Notes under the pieces: model-generated
The model's database searches: none
Told to the model about the DNA's origin: nothing
What the model saw: the letters and a program-made list of their open reading frames with translations, nothing else
DNA from: Gelidibacter mesophilus DSM 14095
GTDB lineage: Bacteria; Bacteroidota; Bacteroidia; Flavobacteriales; Flavobacteriaceae
Assembly (NCBI RefSeq): GCF_000423005.1
Contig: NZ_KE383968.1
Location: forward strand, 205,482-269,481
Reading direction: 5' to 3'
Length of the DNA stretch: 64,000 bases
Shown: in pieces, positions 27,213-36,796 of the stretch
How the letters are laid out: each line of letters opens with the position of its first letter
How positions within the stretch are numbered: position 1 is the first letter of the stretch
Made by a program: the position numbers and the translations under genes

Positions 27213-29402
27213 ATGACCATCTCCATTTGGAGATATAGCCATCTTGCACTGGCGGTATCTTCTTTTGTTTTTATTTTTTTGGCTTCCGTTACTGGGATTG
27301 TTCTGGCATTCCAACCCATTTCCGAAAAAATTCAACCTTATAAAACCGATGGTTTTGATCAAATTACTTTAGCTGAAAGCCTCGAAGCTTTTACCTCAAC
27401 CTACCCCGAGGTGCTGACCTTGGAAGTGGATCACAACGATTTTGTACTGGCTTCCGTAATCAATGATGAAGGCGAATCATTAGAAGGCTATTTCAACCCG
27501 AAAACCGCCGAATATCTGGGCCAAAAAATTGAAACTCCCAAGTTTTTTCAATGGACTACCAATTTGCACCGATCGCTTTTTCTAAAAAGTACCGGACGAA
27601 TTTTAGTAGGTCTGTGTTCGTTTTTACTGTTCCTAATTGCAGTTTCGGGAACCATCTTAATTATAAAACGGCAGAGAAGTTTTAAAAAGTTCTTTTCAAA
27701 AATTGTCAATGATGATTTTGCCCAATATTGGCATGTTGTTTTAGGACGTCTATCTCTCATCCCTATCATCCTTATTACCGTTACAGGGGTTTATTTATCC
27801 ATGGAAAGATTTGATCTGCTATCCCAAACGCAGCCACAACATGAGATAGATTATGACTTGCTCACGGCTTCTCCTCCACAATCTTTTGCGGAGATGCCCA
27901 TATTCATCAACACTAAACTTTCTGAATTAAAATCTGTTGAGTTTCCATTTTCCGATGATGCTGAAGACTTCTACACCCTGTACCTGAAAAACAAGGAAAT
28001 TGTCGTGAACCAATTTAACGGCGATGTCATAAGCACCATAGAATATCCTTTGGTGACCTTCTTCTCCAATTTAAGTTTAACGTTACATACCGGTCAGGGA
28101 AGTATTTTATGGTCTGTAATCCTAATAATTGCGTCGGTCAATATCCTTTTCTTTATTTATTCCGGATTTGCCATGACCTTAAAACGTCGTGGAGCCAAAT
28201 TGAGGAACAAGTTCAAGAAAAGCAATGCGCGGTTCGTTATTCTGGTAGGCTCAGAAAATGGAGGCACTTTGGTTTTTGCCAACGCTCTTCAAAAAGAATT
28301 AATTGCCGCTGGAGAAAGTGTTTACATTACAGAACTCAATAAATATCGAAAATTTAAAAAAGCGGAACATCTTATTGTCATGACCGCAACTTACGGGGAA
28401 GGTGATCCTCCTTCAAACGCCAACAAATTCTTAAAACGCCTAGAACTGTACAAACAAAATCAAAGATTCAGTTTTTCAGTGGTGGGGTTTGGCTCCCTCG
28501 CCTACCCTGATTTCTGTAAATTCGCTTTTGATGTAGACCATGCCCTTCTCCAAGAAAACACGGAACAATTGGTTCCAACTTTTACCATCAATGACAAATC
28601 TTTTGAAAGTTTTGAGCAGTGGGTTAAAATTTGGTCTGACAAAGTAGAACTGTCACTCTCCATCCCGAAAGACACTTTGATTTCCAGACCCAAACGCACT
28701 AAATCCTTTATAGTAATTTCGAAAACCAAGGTGGATGACAATCCGGACGATACCTTTATCATCACCTTAAAACCCAAAAAACATCTTTCTTTTAGGTCTG
28801 GCGATTTATTGGCCATCTATCCCAATAATGACTATCGAGAGCGACTCTATTCTATCGGGAAGGTCAATGGCAATATCCAGTTAAGCGTCAAGTATTACGA
28901 AAACGGTCTGGGATCGGGTTATCTCAACAATTTAGAAGTAGGCGATATTTGCGACGCACGTCACATTGAAAATGCCCATTTTCATGTCCCGAAAAAAGCG
29001 TCAGAAATAGTCATTATTTCCAACGGAACCGGAATTGCACCATTTTTGGGGATGTTAGATGAAAATCACAAAAAAACCGAAACACAGTTGTACTACGGGT
29101 TACGTAATGAGAAATCCCTAGATCTGTACAAGTCGCATCTTGAAAACAAACTCGAAAACAAGAAACTGAGCGCTATGAATTTGGCTTATTCCCAGCAACA
29201 CGAATGTGTGTATGTGCAGGAATTATTGAAAAGAGATGGTCCCAACATTGCGAAAACTCTAGAAAATAATGGCGTGATTATGATCTGTGGTTCTATGGCC
29301 ATGTATAAGGACGTTATGGAAACTTTGGGCATCGTTTGCCAAGAGTGCAATAAAAAACCCTTGAGTCATTATGCCAAGCAAATAAAATCAGATTGTTATT
29401 AA
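27213..29402 (+). CDS. PepSY membrane-flavodoxin-FNR fusion (candidate transmembrane ferrireductase)
   Basis: 729 residues in three parts. 1-330 is a PepSY_TM module with four helices (about 7-34, 130-151, 179-197, 297-322) and histidines His10, His119, His174 and His292 next to helices, suited to bis-histidyl heme. 342-480 is a flavodoxin domain (GSENGG 346-351, TATYGEGDPP 391-400). 495-729 is a ferredoxin-NADP reductase domain (RLYS 544-547, GTGIAPF 605-611, CGSMAMYKDV 692-701, terminal Tyr). The whole is a sulfite-reductase/P450-reductase-like electron chain tied to a heme membrane module. In context it should carry electrons from cytosolic NADPH outward, most simply to reduce iron or the DUF2271 protein. 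Its stop overlaps the convergent cvpA stop. Confidence 0.85.
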   Translation: MTISIWRYSHLALAVSSFVFIFLASVTGIVLAFQPISEKIQPYKTDGFDQITLAESLEAFTSTYPEVLTLEVDHNDFVLASVINDEGESLEGYFNPKTAEYLGQKIETPKFFQWTTNLHRSLFLKSTGRILVGLCSFLLFLIAVSGTILIIKRQRSFKKFFSKIVNDDFAQYWHVVLGRLSLIPIILITVTGVYLSMERFDLLSQTQPQHEIDYDLLTASPPQSFAEMPIFINTKLSELKSVEFPFSDDAEDFYTLYLKNKEIVVNQFNGDVISTIEYPLVTFFSNLSLTLHTGQGSILWSVILIIASVNILFFIYSGFAMTLKRRGAKLRNKFKKSNARFVILVGSENGGTLVFANALQKELIAAGESVYITELNKYRKFKKAEHLIVMTATYGEGDPPSNANKFLKRLELYKQNQRFSFSVVGFGSLAYPDFCKFAFDVDHALLQENTEQLVPTFTINDKSFESFEQWVKIWSDKVELSLSIPKDTLISRPKRTKSFIVISKTKVDDNPDDTFIITLKPKKHLSFRSGDLLAIYPNNDYRERLYSIGKVNGNIQLSVKYYENGLGSGYLNNLEVGDICDARHIENAHFHVPKKASEIVIISNGTGIAPFLGMLDENHKKTETQLYYGLRNEKSLDLYKSHLENKLENKKLSAMNLAYSQQHECVYVQELLKRDGPNIAKTLENNGVIMICGSMAMYKDVMETLGIVCQECNKKPLSHYAKQIKSDCY

Positions 29403-29941
29403 ATCTTAGGGTCCCCAGTAGAATTATCCGCTTCTAAATCATCGCCTTCCAACGCTTTTTTCTTTTCTAAAATAATCGGGAAAATCGCAGGCATTAAAGC
29501 TTTCACTGGCGTATAAAGTACAGAATCTTCAATACTTTGTTCGTCGGTCATCGGAATCGCACTATTCATACTATCAAAAATATTTAAAACCACGCTCAAG
29601 ATCAACGTGATTTTTAAAGCACCAAAGAGTGCCCCCAACAATTTGTTGACAATGCCTAAAGCAGCAAAGTCAGCAAGTTTTGTCAAGGCTTTTCCTGCCA
29701 AGGCTATCACAAGAACAATCATTAGAAAGGTGACCGCAAACGCAACAACTTGAACGGTGTTCTCATTCCATTCTGAATTGTCATCAATAAATGTAGCGGC
29801 GTAATGACTAAAATGGATCGCGCCGTACACGCCCGCAATCAATGCAACAACAGAAGCTATTTCTACAAATAACCCTTTCATCAATCCGCGAACCAGTCCG
29901 AAAAGAATAAGAGCTACCAAAACGATATCCAAAACACTCAT
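29399..29941 (-). CDS. cvpA: CvpA family membrane protein
   Basis: 180 residues. Four membrane helices with the CvpA pattern (MSVLDIVLVALILFGLVRGLMKGLF at the N-terminus, GIVNKLLGALFGALK after helix three). The tail (about 160-180) is charged. CvpA proteins affect envelope homeostasis and, in enterobacteria, colicin V export; their function in Flavobacteriaceae is not settled. Convergent with the PepSY gene; the stop codons share bases. Confidence 0.85.
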   Translation of the reverse strand: MSVLDIVLVALILFGLVRGLMKGLFVEIASVVALIAGVYGAIHFSHYAATFIDDNSEWNENTVQVVAFAVTFLMIVLVIALAGKALTKLADFAALGIVNKLLGALFGALKITLILSVVLNIFDSMNSAIPMTDEQSIEDSVLYTPVKALMPAIFPIILEKKKALEGDDLEADNSTGDPKI

Positions 29942-30322
29942 AAGCTATTGTATTTTAGCAAACGTACATAAATTTCGGATTTTTAGACTTATAAATTCTA
30001 ATCAGAATGCATTGTTTCTTAACTTTGCCCAAGGGTTTTATATTGTGTGATGAACATTCAACTAAAAGCGGTCAATGCTATTTTGGTATTGACGGAATGG
30101 ACTTTAAGACAAAAACCCACATAAAGGTTGATTTAATTTTCAATTTCGAATGCAATTTAAATTTCAGTACTGACTAAAAAGATTCCTGCCTTTACTTCAA
30201 CGAGTTCAATAACCAGACTTCGAAATCAGTAACCATGGAGGAAATTAAAAATGTCAAAGCTATTCTTGTAATAGCAATGAATTATTAACTAAAAAAGATT
30301 CCTGCCTTCGCAGGAAATGAAG
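29942..30322. other. 381-bp intergenic region with R1 repeats
   Basis: No supported gene. It contains a half R1 element at 30182-30192 and a full R1 palindrome at 30298-30316 that ends at the first possible ATG of the next gene. Confidence 0.5.
30298..30316. repeat. R1 palindrome abutting a start codon
   Basis: ATTCCTGC-CTTC-GCAGGAA, directly followed by ATG at 30317. The next in-frame ATG is at 30323. Confidence 0.8.
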
Positions 30323-30679
30323 ATGTCAAGAGACGTAGAATTAAAAAAACGCTGGGAGTTAGTAGTCAAAAAACTTTCGACCCAATTCGCTGAAGGCGAT
30401 ATATTAGACCTAGATGCCATTATCTATTTGATTGGTGTGCAAGAATTAGGGCAAATCCATAGAAAATTTAAGAAAGACCATAAATTAGATTTGATGCACA
30501 TTGCCATCTGCCGATTGCTCGAACCTTATGGTTACTACGAATTTGATTATTTTGATGAGGATAAATGGCCACATTATACTGTCAAAGAACAGCTTCCACC
30601 TTTAAAAGCTGGGGAACAGAGTGTCTTAATGAAAGAAGCCATTGTCAATTATTTTATTGAAACCGAATATATTGAGTAA
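30323..30679 (+). CDS. Conserved small cytosolic protein, function unknown
   Basis: 118 residues from MSRDVELKKRW; an ATG two codons earlier touches the R1 palindrome. Soluble, mixed helix, with LDLDAIIYLIGVQELGQIHRKF and a Tyr/Trp/Asp-rich second half (GYYEFDYFDEDKWPHYTV). I recognise it as a conserved Flavobacteriaceae protein encoded next to pheS, but know no domain with an assigned role. Confidence 0.65.
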   Translation: MSRDVELKKRWELVVKKLSTQFAEGDILDLDAIIYLIGVQELGQIHRKFKKDHKLDLMHIAICRLLEPYGYYEFDYFDEDKWPHYTVKEQLPPLKAGEQSVLMKEAIVNYFIETEYIE

Positions 30680-30690
30680 GTCCCATATTC

Positions 30691-30723
30691 AGACCTGTCA
30701 GGCTTTAAAAACCTGACAGGTCT
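30691..30723. repeat. R2 palindrome
   Basis: AGACCTGTCAGGCTT / AAACCTGACAGGTCT with a 3-base loop and one mismatch, between the small protein and pheS. Confidence 0.8.
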
Positions 30724-30736
30724 TATGAATTCGAAT

Positions 30737-30765
30737 CCACAAGGTTTACAAAATCTTGTAGGTTT
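30737..30765. repeat. R3 inverted repeat
   Basis: CCACAAGGTTT followed by AAATCTTGTAGGTTT, an imperfect hairpin related to 26505-26538 and 14 bp after the R2 element. Confidence 0.55.
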
Positions 30766-30807
30766 CTACACGAAAAACCTTAAATTTGCCATTCATTTTT
30801 TTGATTT

Positions 30808-31827
30808 ATGATAGACAAGATTAAAGACCTCATCACTGAAGTCGAAGCGTTTAAAGCGCAATCCAAAGACGAAATTGAAGCCTTCCGCATCAAGTACTTA
30901 GGAAAAAAAGGCGTATTGAATACTTATTTCGCAGAATTCAAAAACGTTCCGAATGATCAAAAGAAAGAGTTTGGGCAGGTCATCAATCAATTGAAAAACA
31001 CTGCTGAAGACAAAGTCACTGAGCTAAAGGAAGAACTGGAAAGCAAGGAAGAGGTCATAGGCATTTTTGGCGATTTATCACGTCCGGGCGAACCTATTGC
31101 CATTGGAGCGCGTCATCCGATTTCAATCGTGAAAAATCAAATTATTGAAATCTTTTCGCGTGTTGGATTCAACGTTAGTGAAGGTCCTGAGATTGAAGAC
31201 GATTGGCATAATTTCACCGCACTGAATTTGCCAGAATACCATCCGGCAAGAGATATGCAGGATACCTTCTTTATTCAAACCAATCCTGATATTTTATTAC
31301 GGACCCACACAAGTTCTGTGCAGGTACGCTATATGGAGACCAACAAACCACCAATCCGTACTATTTCTCCTGGACGTGTGTTTAGAAACGAAGCCATTTC
31401 ATCACGTTCGCATTGTTTCTTTCACCAAGTGGAAGGTTTGTATATTGATAAAGACGTGAGTTTTGCCGATTTAAAACAAACCCTTCAATATTTCACGACA
31501 GAAATGTTTGGGAAAAGCAAAATCCGTTTGCGTCCTTCCTATTTCCCGTTTACGGAGCCAAGTGCGGAAGTAGATGTGTATTGGGGACTGGAAACTGAAA
31601 TTGACCATCGCATCACCAAAGGTACAGGATGGTTGGAAATTATGGGGTGCGGGATGGTTGATCCCAACGTTCTTGAAAACTGTGGTATCGATTCAAAAGT
31701 CTATTCTGGATTCGCCTTTGGAATGGGAATCGATCGTATTACAATGCTTTTACACCAGATTGGTGATATCCGATTATTGAGCGAAAATGACGTTCGGTTT
31801 TTAGAACAATTTAAATCGTCTTTATAA
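30808..31827 (+). CDS. pheS: Phenylalanyl-tRNA synthetase alpha subunit
   Basis: 339 residues. It charges tRNA-Phe as alpha2beta2 with PheT, which is not in this window. A coiled-coil N-terminal region (~1-85) binds tRNA. The catalytic core shows class II motif 2 (about FRNEAISSRSHCFFHQVEGL) and motif 3 (GFAFGMGIDRITMLL). A strong terminator follows. Confidence 0.95.
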   Translation: MIDKIKDLITEVEAFKAQSKDEIEAFRIKYLGKKGVLNTYFAEFKNVPNDQKKEFGQVINQLKNTAEDKVTELKEELESKEEVIGIFGDLSRPGEPIAIGARHPISIVKNQIIEIFSRVGFNVSEGPEIEDDWHNFTALNLPEYHPARDMQDTFFIQTNPDILLRTHTSSVQVRYMETNKPPIRTISPGRVFRNEAISSRSHCFFHQVEGLYIDKDVSFADLKQTLQYFTTEMFGKSKIRLRPSYFPFTEPSAEVDVYWGLETEIDHRITKGTGWLEIMGCGMVDPNVLENCGIDSKVYSGFAFGMGIDRITMLLHQIGDIRLLSENDVRFLEQFKSSL

Positions 31828-31848
31828 ATCCTTAAGATTCAAAAACAT

Positions 31849-31880
31849 AACCGATGAGATTTCGTCGGTTTTTTTTATTT
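31849..31880 (+). terminator. Terminator of pheS
   Basis: Stem AACCGATGA / TCGTCGGTT (one G-T pair) with a 4-base loop followed by an unbroken run of T. Confidence 0.9.
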
Positions 31881-31902
31881 AACATTTTTTTAACTTCGTC
31901 TA

Positions 31903-31934
31903 GTTCGGATTGTTCCGAACCTCACTTATATTTG
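31903..31934 (+). promoter_or_regulatory. Promoter and palindromic operator of the efflux operon
   Basis: GTTCGGA-TTGT-TCCGAAC at 31903-31920 is a perfect 7-bp-arm palindrome lying directly upstream of the promoter core TATATTTG (31927-31934). The regulator's ATG is at 31954, about 20 bp after the core. The layout suggests autoregulation by the GbsR/MarR protein. Confidence 0.75.
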
Positions 31935-31953
31935 CATAAAATTTTTAAAAATA

Positions 31954-32454
31954 ATGTTGAGTAAAATCCGAAATGACAAAGAAAATCTGGTTGAAAGACT
32001 AGGCGTCTTTATGGAGCAGAAAGAACAAATTGCTCCCGTAGCTGCCCGTATTCTGGCTTATATCATTCTAACTGGCAAGTCCGGAACCACTTTTGAGGAT
32101 TTGGTAAATGATTTATGTGCTAGTAAAAGTACTATTTCTACGCATCTAAACCATTTAGCCGATTTAAAACGAATCCTTTACTTCACCAAAACTGGCGATC
32201 GAAAAAAATACTATACCATCAACGAAGATAGCATCATCCAAAATATTGATACCATGATGGAATCTTGGATTCAGCAAAAAGAATTGCATTTAGAAATTAA
32301 AGCACACAAAGAAAAGACCAATCAATTGAGCGATGCCGATGGATCAAAGTTCAATTTAGACTTTCATGATAATTACATCGAGTTTTTAGATGAAGTCACC
32401 AAATCTGTATCCACATTAAAATCAAAAATTCTAGAAAAAAACACTAAACTGTAA
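31954..32454 (+). CDS. GbsR/MarR family transcriptional regulator
   Basis: 166 residues. A winged-helix domain lies about 20-95 (ILAYIILTGKSGTTFEDLVNDLCASKSTISTHLNHL, then a wing ILYFTKTGDRKKYY). A helical C-terminal dimerisation region follows. It precedes an RND efflux operon by 3 bp and has the palindrome at 31903-31920 in its own promoter. It is expected to repress the operon and release on binding a ligand or stressor, which is unknown. Confidence 0.85.
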   Translation: MLSKIRNDKENLVERLGVFMEQKEQIAPVAARILAYIILTGKSGTTFEDLVNDLCASKSTISTHLNHLADLKRILYFTKTGDRKKYYTINEDSIIQNIDTMMESWIQQKELHLEIKAHKEKTNQLSDADGSKFNLDFHDNYIEFLDEVTKSVSTLKSKILEKNTKL

Positions 32455-32457
32455 TCA

Positions 32458-33579
32458 ATGAAAACAATTAAACTTCCATTAGTAGTCTCCCTTAGTTTTA
32501 TAGCTCTTTTCTTGAGCTGTGGAGATAAAGAACAAGCCCCACAAGGACCACAAGGCCCTACGCCGTTTCAGGTGACAACACTCCCACAAAAAACGGTCAC
32601 TGGGTTTACTACTTATCCAACAAGCATTGAAGGTGTTAATAACAGTGAAGTGCGCCCAAAGATATCCGGATATATTACAGAAGTGTTAGTGGATGAAGGC
32701 CAAATGGTAAGAAAAGGACAAACCCTTTTTAGATTAGAAACCCAGACGCTTAGCCAGGATGCTGCTGGAGCAAAAGCCAACGTTAATGCCGCTCAAGTTG
32801 AGGTGGACAAGCTAAAGCCATTGGTTGAAAAAAATATTATCAGTAACGTACAATTAGAAACTGCAAAAGCAAAATTATTGCAAGCACAAAGTTCTTATAA
32901 TAGTATTGGTGCCAACATTGACTACGCCAATATCAAAAGTCCAGTGGACGGCTATGTGGGCTCCATCAGACTTCGTAAAGGAACCTTGGTAAGTCCATCA
33001 GGAGAGCCTATAACCACGGTGTCTGACATTAGTAAAGTCTATGCTTATTTCTCCATGAATGAAAGAGAGTATCTCGATTTTATTCAAAACGCGGAAGGCA
33101 AAAACATACAGGAAAAAATCAAGAATTTCCCTAAAGTAACCTTGGTTTTGGCCAATGGAAGCATTTATGATAAAGAAGGCACCATTGAGACCATTAATTC
33201 TCAAGTGAATGCGAATACAGGTTCTATTTCATTTCGTGCCGTTTTTAATAATGATGCAAGATTATTGACCAACGGAAACAGTGGAAAAATTAGAGTCCCA
33301 AAAACGTATTCAAATGTTGTGGTTGTACCAAAGGAATCTACCTATGAGCAGCAAGGCAGTTATTATGTTTATAAATTAGCTGAAGGAGATATGGCTGTTT
33401 CAACACGTATCGCCGTGTTAGCTGATGTCAACAACGTTTATGTAGTTTCTGAAGGACTTCAAGAAGGCGATAAAATTGTTGCTAAAGGTGTTGCAAAGCT
33501 AAGAGGTGATTCACAGATAAAACCTATGGAAGTACCTTTTGATACAATTGCAAAACCAATTGAAAAAGTATTCAGATAA
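32458..33579 (+). CDS. RND efflux periplasmic adaptor lipoprotein
   Basis: 373 residues. A lipoprotein signal has Cys21. Typical MexA/AcrA order: a barrel-sandwich hybrid split around a helical hairpin (AGAKANVNAAQVEVDKLKPLVEKN), then a beta-barrel and membrane-proximal domain. It links the inner-membrane pump to the outer-membrane channel; all three are encoded here in order. Confidence 0.93.
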   Translation: MKTIKLPLVVSLSFIALFLSCGDKEQAPQGPQGPTPFQVTTLPQKTVTGFTTYPTSIEGVNNSEVRPKISGYITEVLVDEGQMVRKGQTLFRLETQTLSQDAAGAKANVNAAQVEVDKLKPLVEKNIISNVQLETAKAKLLQAQSSYNSIGANIDYANIKSPVDGYVGSIRLRKGTLVSPSGEPITTVSDISKVYAYFSMNEREYLDFIQNAEGKNIQEKIKNFPKVTLVLANGSIYDKEGTIETINSQVNANTGSISFRAVFNNDARLLTNGNSGKIRVPKTYSNVVVVPKESTYEQQGSYYVYKLAEGDMAVSTRIAVLADVNNVYVVSEGLQEGDKIVAKGVAKLRGDSQIKPMEVPFDTIAKPIEKVFR

Positions 33580-33598
33580 TAAAGTAAGATAAGAAGTT

Positions 33599-36500
33599 AT
33601 GATAAAAATGTTTATAGAAAGACCAGTTCTTTCGACGGTCGTCTCCATCATCATCGTGATTTTGGGTGTCCTTGGTCTTACCGCATTACCGATAACGCAA
33701 TATCCCGATATTGCGCCCCCAACAATTTCAGTAAATGCGAATTATCCTGGTGCAAGTGCTGAAACTATTTTGGAAAGTGTCATCATTCCTATAGAAGAGC
33801 AAATCAACGGTGTAGAGGGGATGACTTATATTACCTCTAGTGCATCAAACACAGGTAGCGCAACCATTACGGTATTTTTTGATCAAGATGTTGATCCTGA
33901 TATTGCCGCAGTAAACGTTCAAAACCGTGTCGCAAGAGCCAATTCGCAATTGCCTCAAGCCGTATTGCAAACTGGTGTTACCACCTCAAAGCAGCAAACC
34001 AGTGCCTTGATGTTTACGTCATTTTACAGTACCAATCCTGATTATGATGCCGTATTTTTACAGAATTACTTAAAAATCAACGTCATTCCAGAATTACAAA
34101 GGGTTGACGGTGTTGGTGATGTGAACGTGTTTGGAGCAAAAGATTACGCCATGCGTATCTGGTTACGACCAGAAAAAATGGCAGCCTACGGGGTGATTCC
34201 GACAGATGTTACCGCAGCATTGCGTGAACAAAGTTTGGAAGCAGCTGCTGGATCTTTGGGTGAAAATGACGGAGAAGCATTTAGTTATGTGATCAAATAT
34301 GGTGGACGTTTTAAAACTGAAGCGCAGTATAGTGAAATTATCATTAAAGCGTTAGGCAATGGACAATTTTTGAGGCTTTCTGATGTGGCCGATATTGAAT
34401 TGGGTGCACAATCTTACACTGGAGGTTCTATTACCAATGGATTACCAGCGGTTAACATGGGTATTTTCCAAACCAAAGGCTCCAACGCTAGGGATATTAT
34501 TATTGAAATCGAGAAAAAACTGGAAGATATTAAGGCCGATTTACCTAAAGGTGTCGAGGTCTTTATTCCTTATAACACCAATACGTTCTTAAATGCTTCC
34601 ATAGAAAAGGTGGTCACCACTTTAGCTGAGGCGTTTTTACTTGTATTCTTGGTTGTTTTCATTTTCTTACAAGATTTTAGATCCACCTTAATTCCTGCCA
34701 TTGCAGTTCCGGTATCCATTCTTGGTACGTTTTTCTTCTTGAATCTTTTTGGCTACTCCATTAACCTATTAACACTTTTCGCGTTGGTATTGGCTATTGG
34801 TATTGTGGTTGATGATGCCATTGTAGTGGTTGAAGCCGTCCATGCCAAGATTGATGAAGGAGAACACGACCCAAAAAAGGCAACTGTTGACGCCATGCAT
34901 GATATTACTGGTGCGATTATCTCCATTACCTTGGTCATGGCAGCTGTATTTGTACCCGTCACATTTATTCAAGGTCCAACGGGAGTTTTCTACGAGCAAT
35001 TTGGAGTCACGCTTATTGTGGCCATTATTATTTCGGCTGTGAATGCTTTAACCTTGAGTCCTGCGTTATGTGCCTTATTCTTAAAAGGTCATGACGACAA
35101 GCAAAACAAAAAGAAAAAGGGCTTTTTAGGACGCTTTTTTGACGGATTCAACAGAGGTTTTGATGCTACCATCACTAAATACGGTAAATCGGTCCATTTT
35201 CTCTATAGAAATAAATGGATTACCGTGGTTGCGCTTATCATATCGGTAGTTGCAATATGGTGGTCGTCTTCGGTATTGCCAACTGGATTTGTTCCAGATG
35301 AGGATAGAGGTATTGTTTTCGTAAACGTTGAACTTCCTCCTGGATCGTCCATAGATAGAACACATCAAGTAAATGCCGATCTTTATAAAAAACTAATCGA
35401 GATTCCAGGCGTTAAAGGAGGATCACTGATTGAAGGAAGTAGTTTCTTAGGAGGTGCAGGTAGCAACTTCGGATTGGGCTTTATTCGTTTGGACGATATG
35501 GAAGATCGTAAGGATGAGTCGCTTTCTTCGAAAAGCATTACCGGACAAATGTTTGGTGTAGCCGCACAGATTCCTGAGGCCAATATTATCTTCTTTTTAC
35601 CGCCAAGTATTCCAGGGTTTGGAAACTCTGCCGGTGTGGAGATCAACCTTTTGGACCGTTCTGGCGGAAGTTTTACGGATCTGGATAACGTGACTCAGGA
35701 TTTTGCAAATAAACTCTCGCAACGACCAGAGATTCAATATGCGCAATCCTCATTCAACACAAAATATCCGCAGTTTGAAATTGAATTGAATGCTGAATTA
35801 GCAAAAGAACTGGGTGTGCCAATTAGTGATATATTTTCAACCCTTCAGGGTTATATTGGAAGTATATTTGCCGCCGATTTCTCTCGATTTGGTAAACAAT
35901 ACCGCGTTTATGTACAAGCGTTACCGCAAGACCGTGGCGAAGAAGGTGATTTGGGTAAACTCTATGTACGCACAGGTACAGGAGAAATGACCCCAATAAC
36001 AACCTTTGTGAACTTAAAAAGAGTATATGGGCCACAGTCTGTAACCCGTTTTAACTTATTTAATTCTGTAAAGTTAAATGCGGCAATTGCACCCGGTTAT
36101 AGTTCTGGTGATGCCATTAAAGCAGTGGAAGAAATTTCGCAAAGCTTACCTGCCAATTATACTACCGCCTATTCTGGGCTAACCCGAGAAGAAGTTAACG
36201 CAGGTAATCAAACCACAACTATTTTTATATTGTCGTTAGTATTTGTTTACTTCTTGCTGGCCGCGCAGTATGAAAGTTATTTAATCCCTTTCTCTGTTCT
36301 TCTGTCCTTACCATTAGGGGTTTTTGGAGCTTATTTTACAACCCAACTTACAGGATTGCAAAATAATATTTATTTCCAAATTGCCTTGATTATGTTACTT
36401 GGGCTCTTAGCTAAGAATGCCATCTTAATTGTGGAGTTTGCATTGCAGAGACGACGAAGAGGAGAATCCATTGTAGCGGCTGCCGTCCATGGCGCCGAAG

Positions 36501-36796
36501 CGCGTTTACGACCTATTTTAATGACCTCATTTGCATTTATCTTCGGATTATCGCCTTTGGTATTTGCAAATGGTGTGGGGGCAGAAGGAAACCGTTCCAT
36601 TGGTACAGGAGCCGTTGGTGGCGTACTGATAGGAACCATTCTTGGGGTGTTTGTCATTCCAATTCTGTTTATGTTTTTCCAATGGTTACAGGAAAAAATT
36701 TCAGGAGCACCAAAAGGTGTTATAGCACTTGAGGCAGAAGCCAATCAACAATCACTAGAACTTAACGACGATCAAAATCATGATAACAATGCTTAA
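33599..36796 (+). CDS. RND multidrug efflux permease (AcrB/MexB type)
   Basis: 1065 residues, HAE-1 family length. Two repeats of one plus five membrane helices with large periplasmic loops. The proton-relay Asp pair Asp405-Asp406 (in GIVVDDAIVVVE) is intact. The N-terminal MIKMFIERPVLSTVVSIIIVILG and C-terminal helices are standard. Drug or stress-compound export driven by proton influx is expected; the substrate range cannot be read from sequence. It ends 17 bp inside the next gene's start. Confidence 0.94.
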   Translation: MIKMFIERPVLSTVVSIIIVILGVLGLTALPITQYPDIAPPTISVNANYPGASAETILESVIIPIEEQINGVEGMTYITSSASNTGSATITVFFDQDVDPDIAAVNVQNRVARANSQLPQAVLQTGVTTSKQQTSALMFTSFYSTNPDYDAVFLQNYLKINVIPELQRVDGVGDVNVFGAKDYAMRIWLRPEKMAAYGVIPTDVTAALREQSLEAAAGSLGENDGEAFSYVIKYGGRFKTEAQYSEIIIKALGNGQFLRLSDVADIELGAQSYTGGSITNGLPAVNMGIFQTKGSNARDIIIEIEKKLEDIKADLPKGVEVFIPYNTNTFLNASIEKVVTTLAEAFLLVFLVVFIFLQDFRSTLIPAIAVPVSILGTFFFLNLFGYSINLLTLFALVLAIGIVVDDAIVVVEAVHAKIDEGEHDPKKATVDAMHDITGAIISITLVMAAVFVPVTFIQGPTGVFYEQFGVTLIVAIIISAVNALTLSPALCALFLKGHDDKQNKKKKGFLGRFFDGFNRGFDATITKYGKSVHFLYRNKWITVVALIISVVAIWWSSSVLPTGFVPDEDRGIVFVNVELPPGSSIDRTHQVNADLYKKLIEIPGVKGGSLIEGSSFLGGAGSNFGLGFIRLDDMEDRKDESLSSKSITGQMFGVAAQIPEANIIFFLPPSIPGFGNSAGVEINLLDRSGGSFTDLDNVTQDFANKLSQRPEIQYAQSSFNTKYPQFEIELNAELAKELGVPISDIFSTLQGYIGSIFAADFSRFGKQYRVYVQALPQDRGEEGDLGKLYVRTGTGEMTPITTFVNLKRVYGPQSVTRFNLFNSVKLNAAIAPGYSSGDAIKAVEEISQSLPANYTTAYSGLTREEVNAGNQTTTIFILSLVFVYFLLAAQYESYLIPFSVLLSLPLGVFGAYFTTQLTGLQNNIYFQIALIMLLGLLAKNAILIVEFALQRRRRGESIVAAAVHGAEARLRPILMTSFAFIFGLSPLVFANGVGAEGNRSIGTGAVGGVLIGTILGVFVIPILFMFFQWLQEKISGAPKGVIALEAEANQQSLELNDDQNHDNNA

